A stretch of DNA of 64,000 bases from a virus. Of this stretch, positions 60,390 through 64,000 are shown in pieces (positions within the stretch are counted from its first letter, which is position 1; the number at the start of each line of letters is the position of its first letter). The stretch covers positions 62,001 to 126,000 of the IMG/VR virus record IMGVR_UViG_3300023112_000008; one strand, 5' to 3'. The translations under genes were made by a program, and so were the position numbers. Below the pieces are notes generated by a model that worked only from the letters and a program-made list of their open reading frames with translations, made no database searches and had not been told where the DNA came from.

Positions 60390-61235
60390 ATGTCAAACGA
60401 TTCGACTATTGCAGAAGCACTCCGAGCTGCCCGTGGTGAGGTTGACCTCATCACTAAGCTCAAGGAGGGTTCGCTTGAAGCTCGTCGTGATCGCATCTCA
60501 GAAGCTCTTAAAAGTAATGACTGGGATGGAGGACCGGCTGAGCTTATTGCCAGCTACCCCCACCACGCCATTGCTCGCAAGGAAGGGGTCCTGATGCGGA
60601 TCCCCGTAGCCGAAGAAGATGGCAACCTCACATTCGGCAAAGCCGATGTGTTCTCCGTCCCCACACCTGTCGGGGATATCGGAACCGAGGTCATGGAGAC
60701 GGCGAAGCGAGCCGTCGAGTTCCTCCTCGCAGAGGACCACGAGGCCGCAGACCCGATGATTCGTGGCATTGCGGGCGCCCTCGACGTGAAGGGTGACCTC
60801 CACCGTCGCCTGTCGATGGCAGTTCAGTTGAAGAGCCTGGGCCGCAAAACGTGGTGGCAGGAGACGATCGGTGAGCAGTTCGCCGCTGACGTCGTCATTC
60901 CAGGGGTCGTTCAGTCGAGTGAGCTGGCAGAAATGTCTGACGCCATTGAGGCGATGCACACACTCCTGAAGGAGAGCACGACTTTCGCGGTTACCGCGTT
61001 GACCGAGCTCCATACCGCCGGGACCCCAAATACTGGCGCGATTGAGTGCGCTGGTGATATTGCCGAAGACCTCAAATCGGCGATGTCAATTTTGAATGAC
61101 GTCAACCGCACCGATCTTGAAGAGATGATCCAAGTCCACGAGGAAGTACGGCAAGTTGTGCCGCGCCTACTCGCAGGCATCAACTTCCTCACCCACTTGA
61201 CCGGGGCGACTTCCAGGGATTCCGGACAGGAGTAA
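60390..61235 (+). CDS. Unknown helical head-region protein, 281 aa
   Basis: The start is set at ATG 60390 because a GGAGA stands at the right distance, while the in-frame ATG 60357 has no RBS and precedes the predicted transcription start. The protein is helical with charged repeats (ITKLKEGSLEARRDRISEALK); residues about 55-140 are more globular. No family is recognised. Position ahead of the protease gene suggests a prohead core or connector role, but this is not shown. Confidence 0.75.
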   Translation: MSNDSTIAEALRAARGEVDLITKLKEGSLEARRDRISEALKSNDWDGGPAELIASYPHHAIARKEGVLMRIPVAEEDGNLTFGKADVFSVPTPVGDIGTEVMETAKRAVEFLLAEDHEAADPMIRGIAGALDVKGDLHRRLSMAVQLKSLGRKTWWQETIGEQFAADVVIPGVVQSSELAEMSDAIEAMHTLLKESTTFAVTALTELHTAGTPNTGAIECAGDIAEDLKSAMSILNDVNRTDLEEMIQVHEEVRQVVPRLLAGINFLTHLTGATSRDSGQE

Positions 61236-61238
61236 GAA

Positions 61239-62219
61239 ATGTACGACCAGAAGCCGACAACCTCGCTGATGGAGGACCTCCAAGTCCTCGGTCTCGTCAA
61301 GCAGCCAAGGGGCAATCGCCGTCTCAACGAGATGGATGATCCGAATGATCCGATGGCGCCTGAAGAAGATCCCAGCATGGCCGCGCCAGATCCGACCGGC
61401 GCTCCCGCTGCTCCGGCGCCCAAGCTCACTCCGTTCCAGCCCAAGGGCGGCGGCGGAGCTCCTCCTGCTCCTGCTCCTGCTCCTGCCCCTGAGCCGGAAG
61501 AGAAGGAAAACTACGACACGGGCGCTGGCTTCAGCGACTACGACATGTCCCCAGAAGAAGAGTACGCGTCCTACGAGTCCGCATGGAACTGCGTCAAGCA
61601 GTACTACGCCCTCAACGAGCGCAATGAGCGTCTCAACGAGTCCGACTATAAGACCGTCGTCAACGCCATGTCCTTCATCATCGAGACCCAGGGCAAGTAC
61701 CTCAAGCAGGAGCCTGACCACGATCCCGATGAGCTTCCCGCCGGAAACTTCCCAGCATGGGCTGGTAACGGCGAGAACAACCCGATCGAAAAGGTCGACG
61801 GGACTAACGCGATGCGTCAGAACAAGGGCTGGCGTTACCACGACGCTTCCCCTCGCCCCAGCGAAAAGGCCGAGTCTCTCGGCAGCCTCGTCGGTGAGCT
61901 CAAGAAGCTGACGGCGAAGACCGAGTCCAACGACGAGATGCAGGATCTTGGCAACAAGATCATCGAGGGTTTCGAGGCGATCCGCGACACGGCCAGCGAA
62001 GTTGCTCACGGCATCGCTAACCAGCTCCGCGAGTCGAACCAGCGGGTCACGTCCGGCAACCCACGCGTGAAGCTCGGCAAGTTCTTCGAGGGTGTCGCAA
62101 GCGATGCGGTGCTTCTCCTCAGGGCGATCTCCGAAAGCCAGACCACTGATGTGGACGACGCGATCGAAGACCTCAACAGCCTGTCTCGCGATCTCAAGAG
62201 GGGTCTCGCACAGCTGTAA
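61239..62219 (+). CDS. Proline/alanine-rich head-region protein, 326 aa
   Basis: The N-terminal 100 residues are disordered with an APAPAPAP run and acidic clusters. Residues about 105-180 (ESAWNCVKQYYALNERNERL) and the C-terminal 120 (LGSLVGELKKLTAKTESNDEMQ) are helical. It starts at ATG 61239 three bases after the previous stop, so the two are co-translated. It could be a scaffold or core component. It is followed by a hairpin and a tRNA-like element. Confidence 0.75.
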   Translation: MYDQKPTTSLMEDLQVLGLVKQPRGNRRLNEMDDPNDPMAPEEDPSMAAPDPTGAPAAPAPKLTPFQPKGGGGAPPAPAPAPAPEPEEKENYDTGAGFSDYDMSPEEEYASYESAWNCVKQYYALNERNERLNESDYKTVVNAMSFIIETQGKYLKQEPDHDPDELPAGNFPAWAGNGENNPIEKVDGTNAMRQNKGWRYHDASPRPSEKAESLGSLVGELKKLTAKTESNDEMQDLGNKIIEGFEAIRDTASEVAHGIANQLRESNQRVTSGNPRVKLGKFFEGVASDAVLLLRAISESQTTDVDDAIEDLNSLSRDLKRGLAQL

Positions 62220-62226
62220 CGTTTGA

Positions 62227-62250
62227 TGCTAGCCTGATGCTTGGCTAGCA
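62227..62250 (+). terminator. 8-bp hairpin after the 326-residue gene
   Basis: TGCTAGCC and GGCTAGCA pair perfectly around an eight-base loop, seven bases after the stop. No U-run follows, so it may be a processing or stability element next to the tRNA-like sequence rather than a terminator. Confidence 0.4.
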
Positions 62251-62256
62251 ATGGTT

Positions 62257-62324
62257 TGTGGAGTGCCCATTGGGGGCAAGCTGGCCTTAACAACTAGCGC
62301 CGGGTTCGAATCCTGGCTTCACGA
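62257..62324 (+). tRNA. Degenerate tRNA-like element
   Basis: The 3' part is tRNA-like: CCGGG-TTCGAAT-CCTGG is a perfect T arm and CTTCACG pairs with TGTGGAG upstream to make a seven-bp acceptor stem with two wobbles. GCTGG and CTAGC could form an anticodon stem, but the loop is nine bases, not seven, and the D and variable regions are short (68 bases in all). No 3' CCA is encoded. It is probably a decayed tRNA or a structured element within the head operon. Confidence 0.35.
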
Positions 62325-62345
62325 TAAAGAAACAAGGGAGCACAC

Positions 62346-64000
62346 ATGTCGACCACGCTAATTACTGAGCGTCGTGTTCTGATCGACAACCAGGGCGTAG
62401 CGCAACTCGCGGCGTCCATCGTTGAATCGGAGGACGGCGGAGACAAGAAGCTCTTCGCAGAAGGCAAGATCGGACACTGCGACACCCCAACAGCTAACGG
62501 GCGCATCTACCCCACTCGACTCATGAACCGTGAGTTGGACCGCCTTCAGACACGCATCGATGAGTCGTCTCTCTACGCAGCCGTTGATCACCCAGGCGAT
62601 GGCAAGAGTCGTATCCGCGACACCGGTGCGATCATCCGTGCCCTCCGCATCGAATCTGACGGAACGATCTTCGGCAAGTTCCAGATCATTGAAGAGACCG
62701 ACCACGGCCGCAACCTGGCCGCAATTCTTCGCGCTGGCGGCGCCGTTGGTGTTTCTAGCCGTGGCCTCGGGTCGACCCGCCCACACCACGAGTCCGGCAA
62801 AGAGATCGTTGGTGAGGACTTCCGCCTCGTCGCGTTCGACTTCGTCCTCGACCCCGCAGTCTCCACCGCCTACCCCAAGTTCTTCTCCGAATCAGATGAG
62901 GGCATCGCCGAGAACGTCACCTCAGACGATCTTCGCGCCAAGTTCCCTAGCTTGATCAACTCGATTGAGGAGCAGGCACTCAGCATTGGATCTTCGACCA
63001 CCGTCGAGGCGATGCGAGTCGAGATGGAGCAAGACGTCCAGAAGGCACTTGCGGCGAGTCGTGAGACCCTCCGTGAGGACTTCAAGGTCGAGCTCTACCC
63101 AGTGGTCGTCAAGGAGCTGAAAGAAGACTTCGCGGCCAAGCTGGTTCGGGCAACCGCTGGTATCCGCGAAGAGGTCGAAGCCGTCGTCCGCTCTGAGATG
63201 GCAGCGGATCCACAGGTCGCTGGCGCCAAGCTCGCTCTGGAGCAGATCGCCAAGCTCGTGATCCCCTTCAACCCTCCCGTCGACGTCAAGAAGGTCATTG
63301 ACGAGAAGCATGAGGAAGTTCAGAGCCTCTCCCAGAACATCAAGGGCTACCAGGCCAAGCTCGCAGAAGCTGCGGCTGAGAAGGCCGAAGCTGTCGAGCA
63401 CGCCCGTAACCTCGGCTTCCGCCTCTACGTCTCCGAGATCACTGCGGGCCGCAGCGATGCGACCACGATCAAAGAGATGGTCGGCGACATTGCCCTTATT
63501 ACCGACGTCGAGGTTCTTCAGCAGCGCGTTGAGACGGCGATCAACTCTGCCGACCAGGCTTTGGAAGAGGCGAAATCTGCGGTCCGCGAAGAGCGCGACA
63601 CTGAGCTCAAGGTTGAGCAGCAGAAGGCCAAGCTCGCCCAGAAGCGTGCGGACCGTCTCAAGGAAGAAGACTCCGAACTGCGCAAGCAGATGTCAGCTCT
63701 CGCTGAGCGCCTTGAAGAGGGCCTCGCCAGTAAGGATCGAACGATCTCTAACCTGGCCCAGCAGAACGACGAGATGCAGCAGCGCCTTGGACGGGCCAAT
63801 CAGCTCGCTGCACAGATGGAGGATCGCTCCTACGCGTCCACCCGTCTGGCCGGTCACCCAAACCGTCGAGAGCTCCTGGGCCGCATCGAAAGCGGCGAGG
63901 TTCGCGGCAAAGAACGAATCAATCAAATCGCCGAACACTCCGACTGGAGTGCGGACGAAATGGGCGCCAAAGAGCGCGTCCGTACGTTCTTCGGCTCAGG
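62346..64000 (+). CDS. Prohead protease (gp21/S80-like) fused to a scaffold, C-terminus beyond window
   Basis: 551 codons are visible from ATG 62346 (RBS AAGGGAG). Residues about 35-180 match T4 gp21-type prohead proteases: CDTPTANGRIYPTRLM, DHPGDGKS with the catalytic histidine (H82), and GVSSRGLGS with the serine (S137 or S138). The remainder is a long coiled coil (KAEAVEHARNLGFRLYVSE and SALAERLEEGLASKDRTIS), as in core scaffolds. A protease-scaffold fusion cleaves itself out of the prohead during maturation. The major capsid gene is likely just outside the window. Confidence 0.88.
   Translation, partial: MSTTLITERRVLIDNQGVAQLAASIVESEDGGDKKLFAEGKIGHCDTPTANGRIYPTRLMNRELDRLQTRIDESSLYAAVDHPGDGKSRIRDTGAIIRALRIESDGTIFGKFQIIEETDHGRNLAAILRAGGAVGVSSRGLGSTRPHHESGKEIVGEDFRLVAFDFVLDPAVSTAYPKFFSESDEGIAENVTSDDLRAKFPSLINSIEEQALSIGSSTTVEAMRVEMEQDVQKALAASRETLREDFKVELYPVVVKELKEDFAAKLVRATAGIREEVEAVVRSEMAADPQVAGAKLALEQIAKLVIPFNPPVDVKKVIDEKHEEVQSLSQNIKGYQAKLAEAAAEKAEAVEHARNLGFRLYVSEITAGRSDATTIKEMVGDIALITDVEVLQQRVETAINSADQALEEAKSAVREERDTELKVEQQKAKLAQKRADRLKEEDSELRKQMSALAERLEEGLASKDRTISNLAQQNDEMQQRLGRANQLAAQMEDRSYASTRLAGHPNRRELLGRIESGEVRGKERINQIAEHSDWSADEMGAKERVRTFFGS

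Noticed and set aside
60131-60496. Minus-strand open frame of 121 codons across the divergent gap
   Set aside because: It overlaps the start of the plus-strand gene and the shared promoter region, and its composition is not protein-like.
61167-62009. Minus-strand open frame (280 codons) opposite the 326-residue gene
   Set aside because: It is an antisense shadow of a well-supported plus-strand gene pair with good RBS and a predicted promoter.
62257-62324. Functional tRNA-Leu or tRNA-Val
   Set aside because: The anticodon loop is nine bases, the D and variable regions are too short, and no isotype can be assigned, so only a tRNA-like element is reported.

Overview
The window looks like part of the genome of a large contractile-tailed phage (myovirus). 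From about 41.3 to 60.1 kb the minus strand carries a tail and baseplate cassette in the usual order. Read in the direction of transcription it runs: tail assembly chaperone pair, tape measure, LysM-type gp53-like protein, gp27/D-like hub, gp5/V-like spike, gp25/W-like wedge, J/gp6-like wedge, gpI-like protein, then fibre-type proteins. Both terminase genes and the start of a gp21-like prohead protease are also here. I found no portal, major capsid, sheath or tube gene, so these should lie outside the window. The host cannot be read from the sequence. Base composition is moderate, and a B12-dependent (class II) ribonucleotide reductase implies a host that makes or imports cobalamin.

Layout. 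0-17.6 kb (minus): a dense module of virion surface proteins, mostly beta-rich fibres built from shared domains, plus a tandemly duplicated 110-residue gene and a YkgJ-type cysteine-cluster protein. 17.6-18.05 kb: a divergent noncoding control region. 18.05-22.2 kb (plus): intein-containing class II ribonucleotide reductase and a DnaX-like clamp loader. 22.2-33.7 kb (minus): an operon of large, charged, low-complexity proteins of unknown role, including a ParB-like protein followed by a LAGLIDADG homing endonuclease gene. 33.8-41.35 kb (plus): small and large terminase (the latter with a mini-intein), a NrdR-like zinc ribbon, a methyltransferase-like protein and small putative virion proteins. 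41.3-60.1 kb (minus): tail, baseplate and fibres. 60.4-64 kb (plus): two head-region proteins, a degenerate tRNA-like element and the protease/scaffold gene, which runs off the window.

Three selfish elements are present: inteins at the catalytic cysteine of the reductase and at the third nuclease motif of the terminase, and a free-standing endonuclease gene between the ParB-like gene and its downstream neighbour. The C-terminus of the free-standing endonuclease repeats the C-terminus of the ParB-like protein with almost every variable codon changed synonymously. This suggests the element carries a recoded copy of the 3' end of the gene it invades. Other unusual points are a seven-bladed propeller inserted in the J-like baseplate protein, a canonical -1 slippery heptamer in the tail chaperone gene, and a recurring GAGTCTGATAGA motif in intergenic regions.
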